Source of the DNA: Mycobacterium sp. 155
GTDB taxonomy: Bacteria > Actinomycetota > Actinomycetes > Mycobacteriales > Mycobacteriaceae
Length of the DNA: 64,000 bases
Assembly: GCF_000373905.1 (NCBI RefSeq)
Contig: NZ_KB892705.1
Span: 4,166,478 to 4,230,477 of the forward strand
Reading direction: 5' to 3'
The notes under the pieces are model-generated. The model was not told where the DNA came from. It was given only the letters and a program-made list of their open reading frames with translations, and did no database searches. Positions 8,791 through 18,281 of this stretch are shown in pieces (positions within the stretch are counted from its first letter, which is position 1; every line of letters begins with the position of its first letter). The translations under genes and the position numbers were made by a program.

Positions 8791-9311
8791 TACCAGCCCG
8801 AGGGGTCGGTCGGGGTCGGTTTGGCCTGTGCCGCCTCGGCCGTGGCCAGCGCTGCGGGCCTGTCGTGCCCGGGTGTCAGCGCCTCACGGGTCTCTTTCAC
8901 CGATTCGATGGTCTGCTGCGGTCCGCGGATGCGTCGCACCTTGAGGAAGCCGAACAGCGCCAGTGCCACGGTGGTCAGCACCATGATCCCGAATACGATC
9001 AGGAACGCCGCCCAGCGGTACAACCAGGTGTCGAGCAGTTCCGCCACGAAGAAGAAGAAAAAGAAGGTCGAGTAGAACAGCACGACCAGCGCGGCGATGA
9101 AGAAGATGCTGCCGGTCAGGCCCTTCTTTACGTCGCGGGTGATCTCGGCCTTAGCCAGGGCTACCTCGGCGCGGACCAGTGTCGAGACCTGAGCGGTCGC
9201 ATCTTTGACCAGATCCCCGATAGACGGGTCGGGCTTGGGCGCATGTGGGTCTACCAGCGGGATCGAAGTCACCGTTGCCGGAATGCCGGTCCTGCGGTCG
9301 CCGATGGTCAC
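8790..9311 (-). CDS. DUF1469/phage_holin_3_6-type membrane protein (Rv3669-like)
   Basis: The 173-residue protein has an amphipathic N-terminal helix (LVKDATAQVSTLVRAEVALAKAEI), typical of the Phage_holin_3_6/DUF1469 family, followed by two membrane helices. The first is very Phe-rich (FYSTFFFFFFVAEL), encoded by a purine/pyrimidine tract. The C-terminus is charged and Ala/Pro-rich. Despite the family name there is no prophage context. It is translationally coupled to the ephE-like gene (TAATG). Function is unknown; a structural role at the membrane is possible. Confidence 0.82.
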   Translation of the reverse strand: MTIGDRRTGIPATVTSIPLVDPHAPKPDPSIGDLVKDATAQVSTLVRAEVALAKAEITRDVKKGLTGSIFFIAALVVLFYSTFFFFFFVAELLDTWLYRWAAFLIVFGIMVLTTVALALFGFLKVRRIRGPQQTIESVKETREALTPGHDRPAALATAEAAQAKPTPTDPSGW

Positions 9312-9471
9312 AGAAGCTTCCTCCCCGGGTCCGACGCCTGGTCGCCGTGATGTCGTCGCGGTTCATGTTGCCATGCGGTGGCTCGGATAACGATGCCGGC
9401 CGACATCTGGGCCCAAGCTAGGATGCGGGTATCCCTTGGTGTGCGGGTCGGGCTCGTCGATTGGAGGACAC

Positions 9472-10164
9472 TTGGCGACCAGACGCCGCCGGAAGTTCGT
9501 TGTCGGGACACTGATCCTCGCGTTGGTCGCGTTGCTCACACCGGGAGTTGCACACGCCGATCCGGTGGTGCTCGGCGGAGGTTCGGGCATCGTGATCGAC
9601 GGCGACACATTCTGCACGCTCACCACGATCGGGCATGACAATGCCGGCAGGCTGATCGGCTTCACCTCGGCGCACTGCGGTGGTCCGGGTGCAACAGTTG
9701 CGGCCGAGGACGCGACCGGGGCCGGACAGCTCGGCACCATGGTCGCCGGCAACGAGATGCTCGACTACGCGGTGATCCAGTTCGACCCGGAGAAGGTCAC
9801 GCCGACCAACAACGTGAGCGGTTTCCAGATCGACGGTCTCGGCCCGGATCCGGTGTTCGGCCAGATCGCCTGCAAACTGGGCCGCACGACTGGCTATTCG
9901 TGCGGCGTCACGTGGGGGCCAGGGCAGGACCCGGGGACCATTGTCAACCAGGTGTGCGGTCAGCCCGGCGATTCCGGCGCGCCCGTCACGGTGGACAACA
10001 AGCTGGTCGGCATGCTGCACGGCGCCTACACCGACGATCTGCCGACCTGCGTGGTCAAGTTCGTGCCGCTGCACACGCCCGCGGTGACGATGTCGTTCAA
10101 CACGCAGCTCGCCGACATCACCGCCAAGAACCGCCCCGGCACCGGGTTCGTGCCGATTCCGTAG
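9472..10164 (+). CDS. Secreted trypsin-like serine protease (Rv3668c-like)
   Basis: I choose TTG 9472 because GGAGG lies six bases upstream and the resulting N-terminus (LATRRRRK) leads into a classic Sec signal peptide ending AHA|DP. The 230-residue product has an S1-type triad: His in SAHCGG, Asp in MLDYAVIQ and Ser in QPGDSGAPV. Paired cysteines fit disulfides. It is probably an exported protease of narrow specificity. It converges on acs, with 9 bp between the stops. Confidence 0.88.
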   Translation: MATRRRRKFVVGTLILALVALLTPGVAHADPVVLGGGSGIVIDGDTFCTLTTIGHDNAGRLIGFTSAHCGGPGATVAAEDATGAGQLGTMVAGNEMLDYAVIQFDPEKVTPTNNVSGFQIDGLGPDPVFGQIACKLGRTTGYSCGVTWGPGQDPGTIVNQVCGQPGDSGAPVTVDNKLVGMLHGAYTDDLPTCVVKFVPLHTPAVTMSFNTQLADITAKNRPGTGFVPIP

Positions 10165-10173
10165 CGGTCGGCG

Positions 10174-12135
<1,962 letters not shown>

Positions 12136-12138
12136 AGG

Positions 12139-12154
12139 TGTGAGCCTAGTCACC
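12139..12154. promoter_or_regulatory. Crp-like binding site at acs
   Basis: TGTGAGCCTAGTCACC matches the TGTGA-N6-TCACA Crp consensus at nine of ten arm positions. It lies 4-19 bp upstream of the acs start codon, overlapping the expected leader or transcription start. Occupancy there would more likely repress than activate. Confidence 0.6.
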
Positions 12155-12254
12155 AAACGTTGCATGGGCGTTGGAGACTCACATCGCCGTCGGCTGGACG
12201 GCGCCCCCTGCTGCGCCGAACCGGCGGAATGACGGTCGGCTAGCGTATGTGGGC

Positions 12255-13019
12255 GTGAGCCAACGCGCGGAACCGAGCAATGCCGATCCACTCGCGCCCT
12301 TGGTTGAGCTGCCTGGCGTGGCCGAGTCCTGCGACGAGGCCAGGGCGGCGCTGGGACGGGCGCACCGGCATCGATTCAACCTGCGGGGCTGGCCGCAGAC
12401 TGCCGGTGAAGCCGCGATGCGGGCGGCTCGGGCCTCGGCTGTGCTCGACGGTGGATCCATCCAGTTGGCGGCCGACGGCCAACCCGATCCGGTGACCGCC
12501 GGCGCGATCCGGGTGGCTGAGGCGCTTGAGGGCGGGGCGACGACACTGGTCGGGGTGTGGCAACGGGCGCCGTTGCAGGCGCTGGCCCGCCTGCATGCGC
12601 TGGCCGCCGCGGACCTCACCGACGAAGAACACCTGGGCCGGCCGCGGACGGACTCCGCCGTCGGGCGCCGGTTGGAGCTGCTCGCCGAAATCCTGACCGG
12701 TGGCTCGCGGGTGCCCGCGCCCATCCTCGCGGCCGTCGCCCACGGCGAACTGTTGACTTTAGAGCCGTTCGGCACCGCCGACGGAGTGGTGGCCCGCGGG
12801 TTGTCACGACTGGTGACCATCGCCAGCGGCTTGGATCCGCACGGCCTCGGTGTGCCCGAGGTGCACTGGATGAAGAAGTCGGGCGATTACCGTGCTGCCG
12901 CACGGGGATTCGCCTCGGGAACTCCCGATGGACTGACCGCATGGCTGCTGCTGAGTTCTGAAGCTCTGCATGCCGGCGCGCGGGAGGCGCTGCAGATCGC
13001 TCAGTCTGCCGCGGGTTGA
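12255..13019 (+). CDS. Fic-fold protein with degenerate active site (Rv3662c-like)
   Basis: The start is GTG 12255, giving 254 residues. The segment AHGELLTLEPFGTADGVVAR near residues 155-175 aligns with the Fic core AHaefe.IHPFxDGNGRxxR, but the catalytic His is Glu and the GNGR anion hole is lost. Downstream SGDYRAAARGF and TAWLLLSSEALHAGAREA match the end of Fic domains (YYxAL, W-WLxFFLxAL). It is therefore probably a non-AMPylating Fic pseudo-enzyme. It occupies the position of M. tuberculosis Rv3662c and is divergent from acs. Confidence 0.72.
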   Translation: MSQRAEPSNADPLAPLVELPGVAESCDEARAALGRAHRHRFNLRGWPQTAGEAAMRAARASAVLDGGSIQLAADGQPDPVTAGAIRVAEALEGGATTLVGVWQRAPLQALARLHALAAADLTDEEHLGRPRTDSAVGRRLELLAEILTGGSRVPAPILAAVAHGELLTLEPFGTADGVVARGLSRLVTIASGLDPHGLGVPEVHWMKKSGDYRAAARGFASGTPDGLTAWLLLSSEALHAGAREALQIAQSAAG

Positions 13020-13034
13020 GGGCTTCTCAACAAT

Positions 13035-13070
13035 CTCTCCGACAATGTAAAGCTCTCCGACAATGTAAAG
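13035..13070. repeat. Two perfect 18-bp tandem repeats
   Basis: The unit CTCTCCGACAATGTAAAG is present twice without spacer (13035-13052, 13053-13070), directly abutting the large hairpin at 13070-13108. It is AT-richer than its surroundings. On the minus strand it reads CTTTACATTGTCGGAGAG and follows the hairpin. Confidence 0.9.
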
Positions 13071-13365
13071 CGGGCGGCGTTCCGAACTATGTTCGGCGCG
13101 CCGCCCGCTAGCACGGATCCGGTTACCAAGCGTGCAGTATAGGTCGCGTGGGTGGCCTCGGCGTTCTTGTGATGCGCTGCGAATGCAACCTCACCCAAGA
13201 GGCCGTCGTATCCGTCCGCTTCTCGCAATTACGCAGGCCCGCAACACTTTTGCCTATTCCGCGGCGTGTGCTCCGCGTGGGTGCCGGGACCCGTGCTAGG
13301 GAGCCTGGTTCAGGAGATTTAGCCTTCTCTTCTGGCTATACCTTGGCCTCTCCAAGCTTCCGTGG
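13065..13365 (-). ncRNA. Ms1/MTS2823-like RNA (ends approximate)
   Basis: This stretch lies between the Rv3662c-like and Rv3661-like genes, the locus of the abundant RNA-polymerase-binding RNA Ms1 (M. smegmatis) or MTS2823 (M. tuberculosis), about 300 nt. The minus-strand sequence folds well. A 13-bp long-range helix pairs 13287-13299 with 13108-13120 (one G-U), hairpins lie at TAGCC/GGCTA (13320-13338) and CTTGG/CCAAG (13342-13356), and a terminator hairpin ends it at 13070. The G-U pair and the T-rich sequence after the hairpin favour the minus strand. The 5' end near 13365 is inferred from a weak promoter (TTGCTG, 17 bp, TACAAA). Confidence 0.65.
13070..13108 (-). terminator. Strong hairpin terminator
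   Basis: Arms GCGGGCGGCG (13070-13079) and CGCCGCCCGC (13099-13108) enclose a second stem CCGAAC/GTTCGG with a 3-base loop. On the minus strand the hairpin is followed by TTTACATT. It probably ends the Ms1-like RNA and can also stop rightward read-through from the Fic-like gene. Confidence 0.75.
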
Positions 13366-13378
13366 TTCCTTTGTACTA

Positions 13379-13394
13379 CGTGACCACAGTCACA
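13379..13394. promoter_or_regulatory. Crp-like site upstream of the Ms1-like RNA
   Basis: CGTGACCACAGTCACA (minus strand TGTGACTGTGGTCACG) matches TGTGA-N6-TCACA at nine of ten positions. It lies in the 95-bp gap between the HAD-phosphatase stop and the RNA, overlapping the proposed promoter spacer. If the RNA starts nearer 13327, using TATAGC at 13340-13335, the site centre would be near -60. Confidence 0.5.
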
Positions 13395-13460
13395 GCAAGG
13401 CCCAAATTGAGCGAGTTTTCCGATCGTTACGACAAGACGTCGGTTATCGCCTGCGCTAGC

Positions 13461-14330
13461 TCAAAAAGCGAAGCGCCGCAACAGTGAATACGTCAGCGCG
13501 CCGGCCGCCAGCGCACTCATTCCGACCGCCGCGGTGGTGGCCACTGCGGCGCCCGACGGAGCGGGGATGCGGTCGCGCAGCGACACCGGCTTGGTGAACG
13601 TCAGCACCGGCCAGCCACGTCCGGCGGCTTCCTTGCGCAAGGCTCGGTCAGGATTGACCACGGTGGGGTGACCGACAGACTCGAGCATCGGGATGTCGGT
13701 CACCGAATCGGAGTACGCATAGCAGTGGTCGAGCGCATAGCCCTCGCGCGCCGCGAGTGCCCGGATCGCCTCGACCTTGCCCTCGCCATAGCAGTAGAAG
13801 GCGATCTCGCCGGTGTAGCGGCCATCCTCGACAACCATCCTGGTGGCCATCGCGTGGGTGGCGCCCAGTGCGCGCGCGATCGGCGCGACGACCTCCTCGC
13901 CGGAGGTCGACACCACGACGACGTCGCGCCCGCAGAGCTTGTGGTCGGCGATCAGCTCGGCGGCTTCGGCGAAAACCAACGGGTCGACGATGTCGTGCAG
14001 CGTTTCCCCGACGATCGACTTGACCTGTTCGACGTCCCAGCCCGTGCACATGTTGGTGACGTACGAGCGCATGCGGTCCATCTGGTCGTGGTCAGCACCC
14101 GACATCAGGTAGAGGAATTGGGCATAGGTCGATTTGAGGACGGCACGACGGTTCAACAGACCTTGATCGAAGAAAGGTTTGCTGAAAGCGAGCGTGCTGG
14201 ACTTGGCGATCACCGTCTTGTCGAGGTCGAAGAAGGCCGCGGTGCGCACCGGGCGATCATCGTTCGACCCGGCTTGCGATGCGATCGACTCCCCGGCAGT
14301 CGGATCGGGTGCACTCACACGCGCCAGCAT
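13461..14330 (-). CDS. HAD-family phosphatase, SerB-like, membrane-anchored (Rv3661-like)
   Basis: The 289-residue product has HAD motif I FFDLDKTVI near residue 33, motif II VVVSTSGEE, and motif III/IV in GEGKVEAI and YSDSVTDIPML. This is the SerB/PSPase-like IB subfamily. A C-terminal hydrophobic helix (AAVGMSALAAGALTYSLL) before RRFAF suggests membrane attachment. Related mycobacterial proteins act on phosphoserine-like or lysophospholipid phosphates; the substrate is not resolved here. It is flanked by two RNA loci: the 6C RNA (divergent) and the Ms1-like RNA downstream. Confidence 0.88.
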   Translation of the reverse strand: MLARVSAPDPTAGESIASQAGSNDDRPVRTAAFFDLDKTVIAKSSTLAFSKPFFDQGLLNRRAVLKSTYAQFLYLMSGADHDQMDRMRSYVTNMCTGWDVEQVKSIVGETLHDIVDPLVFAEAAELIADHKLCGRDVVVVSTSGEEVVAPIARALGATHAMATRMVVEDGRYTGEIAFYCYGEGKVEAIRALAAREGYALDHCYAYSDSVTDIPMLESVGHPTVVNPDRALRKEAAGRGWPVLTFTKPVSLRDRIPAPSGAAVATTAAVGMSALAAGALTYSLLRRFAF

Positions 14331-14465
14331 AGAGCCGGTGCCCGAAACCCTCCGGCCAAGCTGACAAACCGGCCGTTCACGGCACCTTTCGAGCCGAACC
14401 CTCTCACAGGTTGCAAGTTGTTAACTCGCAGCCGGATCTCTTGCGCGTTTTGGCAGTTCCGTGTG

Positions 14466-14471
14466 TATAGT
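14466..14471 (+). promoter_or_regulatory. -10 element of the 6C RNA promoter
   Basis: TATAGT lies seven bases before the predicted 5' end of the 6C RNA. A weak -35 candidate TTGCGC sits 19 bp upstream (14441-14446). Confidence 0.6.
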
Positions 14472-14477
14472 GAGCAT

Positions 14478-14573
14478 TACTCGGCTTATGCCGGGGTGTA
14501 TCAGCCCGACCCCCCGGGGCTGATACACGACGACCTCCGCCTCCTCCCCCCCTGGCGGGGGTCGTCTCTTTTT
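14478..14573 (+). ncRNA. 6C RNA (B11-like)
   Basis: Two adjacent hairpins define the Actinobacterial 6C family. Stem GTGTATCAGCCC/GGGCTGATACAC (14496-14507 with 14517-14528) has loop GACCCCCCG. The second stem, GACGACC-CCGCC with GGCGG-GGTCGTC (14529-14541 with 14554-14566), has a C7 loop and is followed by TCTTTTT, a Rho-independent terminator. A -10 TATAGT at 14466-14471 predicts a start near 14478 and a length of about 95 nt; B11 of M. tuberculosis is 93 nt and lies at the same locus. The C-rich loops are thought to pair with G-rich Shine-Dalgarno regions of target mRNAs. Confidence 0.92.
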
Positions 14574-14687
14574 GCGGAAGAATTCCTGCTTTTTGCGGCA
14601 GCGGGTGAGTTATCCCCAATCCCTTGTTGATCCACATTTTGCGGTTCGGTGCTGGCGGCTACACGACTTCGGCCAGAGGCTTGAGCC

Positions 14688-15758
14688 ATGGCCAATTCGA
14701 CGAACGCGGTGCTCGCGCTGATCGGCGATCCGGTGCTGCGCGATGAAGCTGCTCGAGTTGCCGCGGCCGCCGGGGTTTCGCTCGTTCACGTCGCCGAACC
14801 GTCCAGTCGCAAGGCGTGGATGGCGGCGGCGGCCGTGGTGCTCGATGTCGGCGCCGCGGTGCGCTGTGCGCAGCGGACCCTGCCGCGACGCGACCGGGTG
14901 ACGCTGGTGAGCCCCGGCCAACCGCAGCCCGCGGACTGGCAGGCGGCGATCTCGGTTGGCGCGCAACAGGTGCTGACACTGCCGGCGCAGGATGCCGAAT
15001 TGGTGGCCGTGCTGTCGGCCGCAGCAGTGGCCGATGACGGCAGCCGCGGGCCGGTCGTGGCTGTGGTCGGAGCCCGTGGCGGTGCGGGTGCCTCGGTCTT
15101 CGCCGCGGCACTGGCACAGACGGCCGCGGACTCTGGCCGCGCATTACTGGTCGACACCGATCCGTGGAGTGGGGGCATCGATCTGGTGATGGGCACCGAA
15201 GACGTGCCGGGCCTGCGGTGGCCGGACCTGGCCCTGCAGAGCGGCCGGCTGAGTTTCCCGGCGCTGTGTGACGCCCTGCCGCACCGGAATCTGGTCAGCG
15301 TATTGTCCAGTGGCCAAACGGGTGTCGATGTCGAAGCCGGTCCGCTCGCGGCGGTGATCGACGCCGGCTGCCGCGCAGGTGCGACCGTGGTCTGCGACGT
15401 ACCGCGACGCTGCACCGTCGCGGTGGAGACCGCGCTGGACGCAGCCGATCTTGTCGTGCTCGTGACGCCTGCCGATGTGCGGTCCTGTGCCGCGGCAGCC
15501 GCGGCGCGTCCATGGCTGCTGGCGTGCAATCCCAACGCCGGTGTGGTGGTGCGTGGTCCGGCGCCGGGCGGGTTGCGATCGGCCGAGGTCGCGCGCATCG
15601 TCGGGCTGCCGTTGTTGGCCGCCATGCGGCCGCACCCCGGCATCACCGAGCTCCTCGAACGGGGCGGTCTGCGGATGCGTCGGCGTACACCGTTGATGTC
15701 GGCATCCCGTCGGGTATTGACCGTGTTGGCTTCGCATCCGGCGGGCGCGGTGGCATGA
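14688..15758 (+). CDS. TadZ/CpaE/MinD-like protein (septum-site-determining Ssd, Rv3660c-like)
   Basis: This 356-residue protein combines an N-terminal receiver-like or variable domain with a MinD/ParA-type ATPase fold. The P-loop reads VGARGGAGASVF near residue 127, lacking the lysines of the deviant Walker A KGGxGKT, so ATP hydrolysis is questionable. TadZ/CpaE proteins localise Tad pilus machinery; the M. tuberculosis orthologue is described as a septum-site-determining protein. It heads a coupled operon: its stop region overlaps the ATG of tadA by 4 bp. The 6C RNA ends 114 bp upstream. Confidence 0.88.
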   Translation: MANSTNAVLALIGDPVLRDEAARVAAAAGVSLVHVAEPSSRKAWMAAAAVVLDVGAAVRCAQRTLPRRDRVTLVSPGQPQPADWQAAISVGAQQVLTLPAQDAELVAVLSAAAVADDGSRGPVVAVVGARGGAGASVFAAALAQTAADSGRALLVDTDPWSGGIDLVMGTEDVPGLRWPDLALQSGRLSFPALCDALPHRNLVSVLSSGQTGVDVEAGPLAAVIDAGCRAGATVVCDVPRRCTVAVETALDAADLVVLVTPADVRSCAAAAAARPWLLACNPNAGVVVRGPAPGGLRSAEVARIVGLPLLAAMRPHPGITELLERGGLRMRRRTPLMSASRRVLTVLASHPAGAVA

Positions 15759-16915
15759 CTGCATCGCTGATCGAACGGGTACGTGAGCGGTTGGCGACCG
15801 AGGCTGCACCGCTGACTCCCGGTGTGGTGGCCGCGGCAATCCGGGCCGAGTCCGGTGGGCTGCTTGGTGATACCGAGGTGCTGAGCAGCCTGCGGGTGTT
15901 GCAGACCGAACTGACCGGTGCGGGCGTGCTCGAACCACTGCTGGCGGCCGACGGCACCACCGATGTGCTCGTGACCGCGCCGGACGCGGTGTGGGTAGAT
16001 GATGGTAACGGCTTGCGTCGCAGTGTTATCCGATTCGCCGACGAGGCCGCGGTGCGTAGGCTGGCGCAACGATTGGCTCTGCTGGCCGGGCGCCGCCTCG
16101 ACGAGGCGCAGCCGTGGGTCGACGGTCAGCTCAGCGGACCGGGCGGGATCACGGTGCGGTTACATGCGGTACTACCGCCGGTGTCGGCCGGCGGCACCTG
16201 CCTGTCCCTGCGGGTGTTGCGGCCGGCCACTCAGGATCTCGACGCACTCACCGCATGCGGCGCGATCGCGGCAGACGGCGCAGAGTTGTTGCGCGGGATC
16301 GTCGGCGCCCGCCTGGCGTTCCTCATCTCCGGCGGAACAGGTTGCGGGAAAACGACATTGCTGTCTGCCCTGCTCGGTGCGGTGGCCGTTGAGGAAAGGA
16401 TCGTCTGTGTCGAGGACGCCGCCGAACTTGCTCCGCCGCACCCCCACCTCGTGAAGCTCGTGGCCCGCGGTGCCAATATCGAAGGGATCGGTGAGATCAC
16501 GGTGCGCGATCTGGTGCGGCAGGCACTGCGGATGCGGCCGGACCGGATCGTTGTCGGCGAGGTGCGTGGCGCTGAGGTCGTCGATCTGCTTGGTGCCCTC
16601 AACACCGGTCACGATGGTGGTGCCGGCACCGTGCACGCAAACAATCCCGCCGAGGTCCCGGCCCGGTTGGAGGCGCTCGGTGGGCTCGGCGGCCTGGGGC
16701 CTGCCGCGCTGCGCAGTCAGCTGGCTGCTGCCGTGCAGGTCCTGCTCCACGTCGGGCGGGATCGGGGCGGTCGGCGCCGGCTGTGCGAGATCGCTGTGCT
16801 GCAACGCCGCGTCGATGGCACTCTCGACGTGCTGACCGCGTGGCATGCCGACACCGGATCCGGTACCGGTGCACACCTTTTGAATCGGATGCTCGCCGAG
16901 CGGGGTGCGTCGTGA
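15755..16915 (+). CDS. TadA/CpaF-type secretion ATPase (Rv3659c-like)
   Basis: The start is ATG 15755, giving 386 residues. The GspE/VirB11-superfamily features are Walker A SGGTGCGKTT near residue 193, the Asp/Glu-rich box CVEDAAEL, Walker B PDRIVVGEVRG, and the His box HANNPAEVPARL. It is expected to energise assembly or secretion of Flp-type pili from the cytoplasmic face. It overlaps both neighbours by 4 bp (ATGA, GTGA). Confidence 0.93.
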   Translation: MTASLIERVRERLATEAAPLTPGVVAAAIRAESGGLLGDTEVLSSLRVLQTELTGAGVLEPLLAADGTTDVLVTAPDAVWVDDGNGLRRSVIRFADEAAVRRLAQRLALLAGRRLDEAQPWVDGQLSGPGGITVRLHAVLPPVSAGGTCLSLRVLRPATQDLDALTACGAIAADGAELLRGIVGARLAFLISGGTGCGKTTLLSALLGAVAVEERIVCVEDAAELAPPHPHLVKLVARGANIEGIGEITVRDLVRQALRMRPDRIVVGEVRGAEVVDLLGALNTGHDGGAGTVHANNPAEVPARLEALGGLGGLGPAALRSQLAAAVQVLLHVGRDRGGRRRLCEIAVLQRRVDGTLDVLTAWHADTGSGTGAHLLNRMLAERGAS

Positions 16916-17682
16916 CCACCGCCGCGTTGGCCCTCGCAGTGGCGTTGCTGGTGTGGCCCACGGCGCCGCGGCGGCTGCGTGAGCTGCCACACCCACCGCG
17001 GCGGCGGCCGTGGGCATTGGTGGTCCCGGTGCTGTTGGGGCTCGCGTGGCTGGTTCCGATTCCGGTTGGGGTGTCGGCGGGAACGATCGTCGGAACCGTG
17101 ATGCTGCGGCATCGTCGACGCACGATGCGGGACCTGCGGATGGCCGAATCCGTTGCCCTGCAGTCGGCGCTGGAGGTACTCGTCGGCGAGCTCCGCATTG
17201 GAGCGCATCCGATGGGCGCGTTTACTGTTGCAGCAGAAGAGGTTTCAGGTCGAGTGGCCGATGGTATGCGCGCCGTGGCGGCCCGGGCCCGGCTAGGTGC
17301 CGATGTCGCGGCGGGGCTCGATGATGTCGCCGCGGGGTCGTCGCTGCCGATGCACTGGCAACGGCTCGCGGCGTGTTGGCGGCTTGCCGAAACACACGGT
17401 CTGGCCGTCGCCACGCTGATGCAGACCGCCGGTCAGGACATCGTCGAACGGGAGCGCTTTGCGGCGCGCGTCACCGCTGCGTTGGCCGGTGCACGCACCA
17501 CCGCGGCCATGCTGGCCGGGTTGCCGGTAATCGGTATCGCGCTCGGGCAGTTGATCGGTGCGCAGCCCATTGCGTTCCTGTTGGCCCCCGGGATGGGCGG
17601 ATGGCTGCTTGTCGGCGGTGTGCTGCTGGCATGCGCCGGCTTGGCGTGGTCGGATCGGATCGTGGCGGGAGTTCTGAAATGA
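16912..17682 (+). CDS. TadB-like inner-membrane protein (Rv3658c-like)
   Basis: The start is GTG 16912 inside the tadA stop, giving 256 residues. Two N-terminal hydrophobic helices (ALALAVALLVW; ALVVPVLLGLAWLVPIPVG) precede a cytoplasmic T2SSF-type domain (SALEVLVGELRIGAHPMGAF), and a C-terminal helix pair follows (TTAAMLAGLPVIGIALGQLI, WLLVGGVLLACAGLAW). It should form the membrane platform of the Tad system with the next gene. Confidence 0.88.
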   Translation: MTTAALALAVALLVWPTAPRRLRELPHPPRRRPWALVVPVLLGLAWLVPIPVGVSAGTIVGTVMLRHRRRTMRDLRMAESVALQSALEVLVGELRIGAHPMGAFTVAAEEVSGRVADGMRAVAARARLGADVAAGLDDVAAGSSLPMHWQRLAACWRLAETHGLAVATLMQTAGQDIVERERFAARVTAALAGARTTAAMLAGLPVIGIALGQLIGAQPIAFLLAPGMGGWLLVGGVLLACAGLAWSDRIVAGVLK

Positions 17683-18254
17683 CCTTGGCGGCAGTGCTTC
17701 TAGCGGTTGCCCTGCTGGTGTCGACGGATCGGTCCGCGCGGCGGCTACGGACTCAACCGGCGGGTGCCGCGGTGCAGACACCACAGCGCCCATCGGCTGA
17801 CGATCCGTTAGCCGCGGCGTCGACGTTCGAGTTGTTCGCTGCCTGTCTGGCTTCGGGAATGACCGTATCGGGCGCGGCCGCGGCCACCGCGCCGTCGGCG
17901 CCAGAGCCGTTGGCGGGGTTGCTCACCCGTTCCGCCGATCTGCTGGCGTTGGGGGCCGACCCGGCGACGGCATGGCCGAATGACGCTGGGCTGCAGGATC
18001 GCAACGCCGAAGCCTTGCTGAGGCTTGCCCGTAGGTCGGCCTCCTCGGGGACGGCGTTGGCCCGTGGCGTGGCCGAGCTGGCCGACCAGGCACGGCATGA
18101 AGCCGCCGCGGCGGCCGAGGCTGCGGCCGAACGGGCCGGCGTGCTGATCGCCGGGCCGCTGGGGCTGTGCTATCTGCCGGCCTTTCTGTGCCTGGGAATC
18201 ATTCCCGTGGTGGCGGGTCTTGTGGGAGACGTTCTGAATTCGGGTTTGTGGTGA
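17679..18254 (+). CDS. TadC-like inner-membrane protein (Rv3657c-like)
   Basis: The start is ATG 17679, overlapping tadB by 4 bp; 191 residues. It is a shortened T2SSF-like protein: an N-terminal helix (TLAAVLLAVALLV), a platform domain containing TFELFAACLASGMTVSGAA, an Ala-rich helix, and a C-terminal hydrophobic segment LLIAGPLGLCYLPAF-type region ending in VVAGLVGDVL. It pairs with the TadB-like protein. The 27-bp gap to flp contains GGGAGGAAAG as the pilin RBS. Confidence 0.85.
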   Translation: MTLAAVLLAVALLVSTDRSARRLRTQPAGAAVQTPQRPSADDPLAAASTFELFAACLASGMTVSGAAAATAPSAPEPLAGLLTRSADLLALGADPATAWPNDAGLQDRNAEALLRLARRSASSGTALARGVAELADQARHEAAAAAEAAAERAGVLIAGPLGLCYLPAFLCLGIIPVVAGLVGDVLNSGLW

Positions 18255-18281
18255 CATCGGTACATAACGGGAGGAAAGATC

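Noticed and set aside
8790..9311. Phage holin, hence a prophage remnant
   Set aside because: The Phage_holin_3_6/DUF1469 family is common in chromosomal actinobacterial genes, and no other phage gene is nearby.
13148..13459. 103-codon open frame on the plus strand between the Fic-like and HAD genes
   Set aside because: It lies inside the structured RNA region, has no domain-like composition, and its codon pattern and local base composition differ from the neighbouring genes.
14496..14573. Tandem hairpins read as a riboswitch or attenuator for the TadZ-like gene
   Set aside because: The C6/C7 loops, the length and the location match the independent 6C/B11 RNA, and the terminator is its own 3' end.
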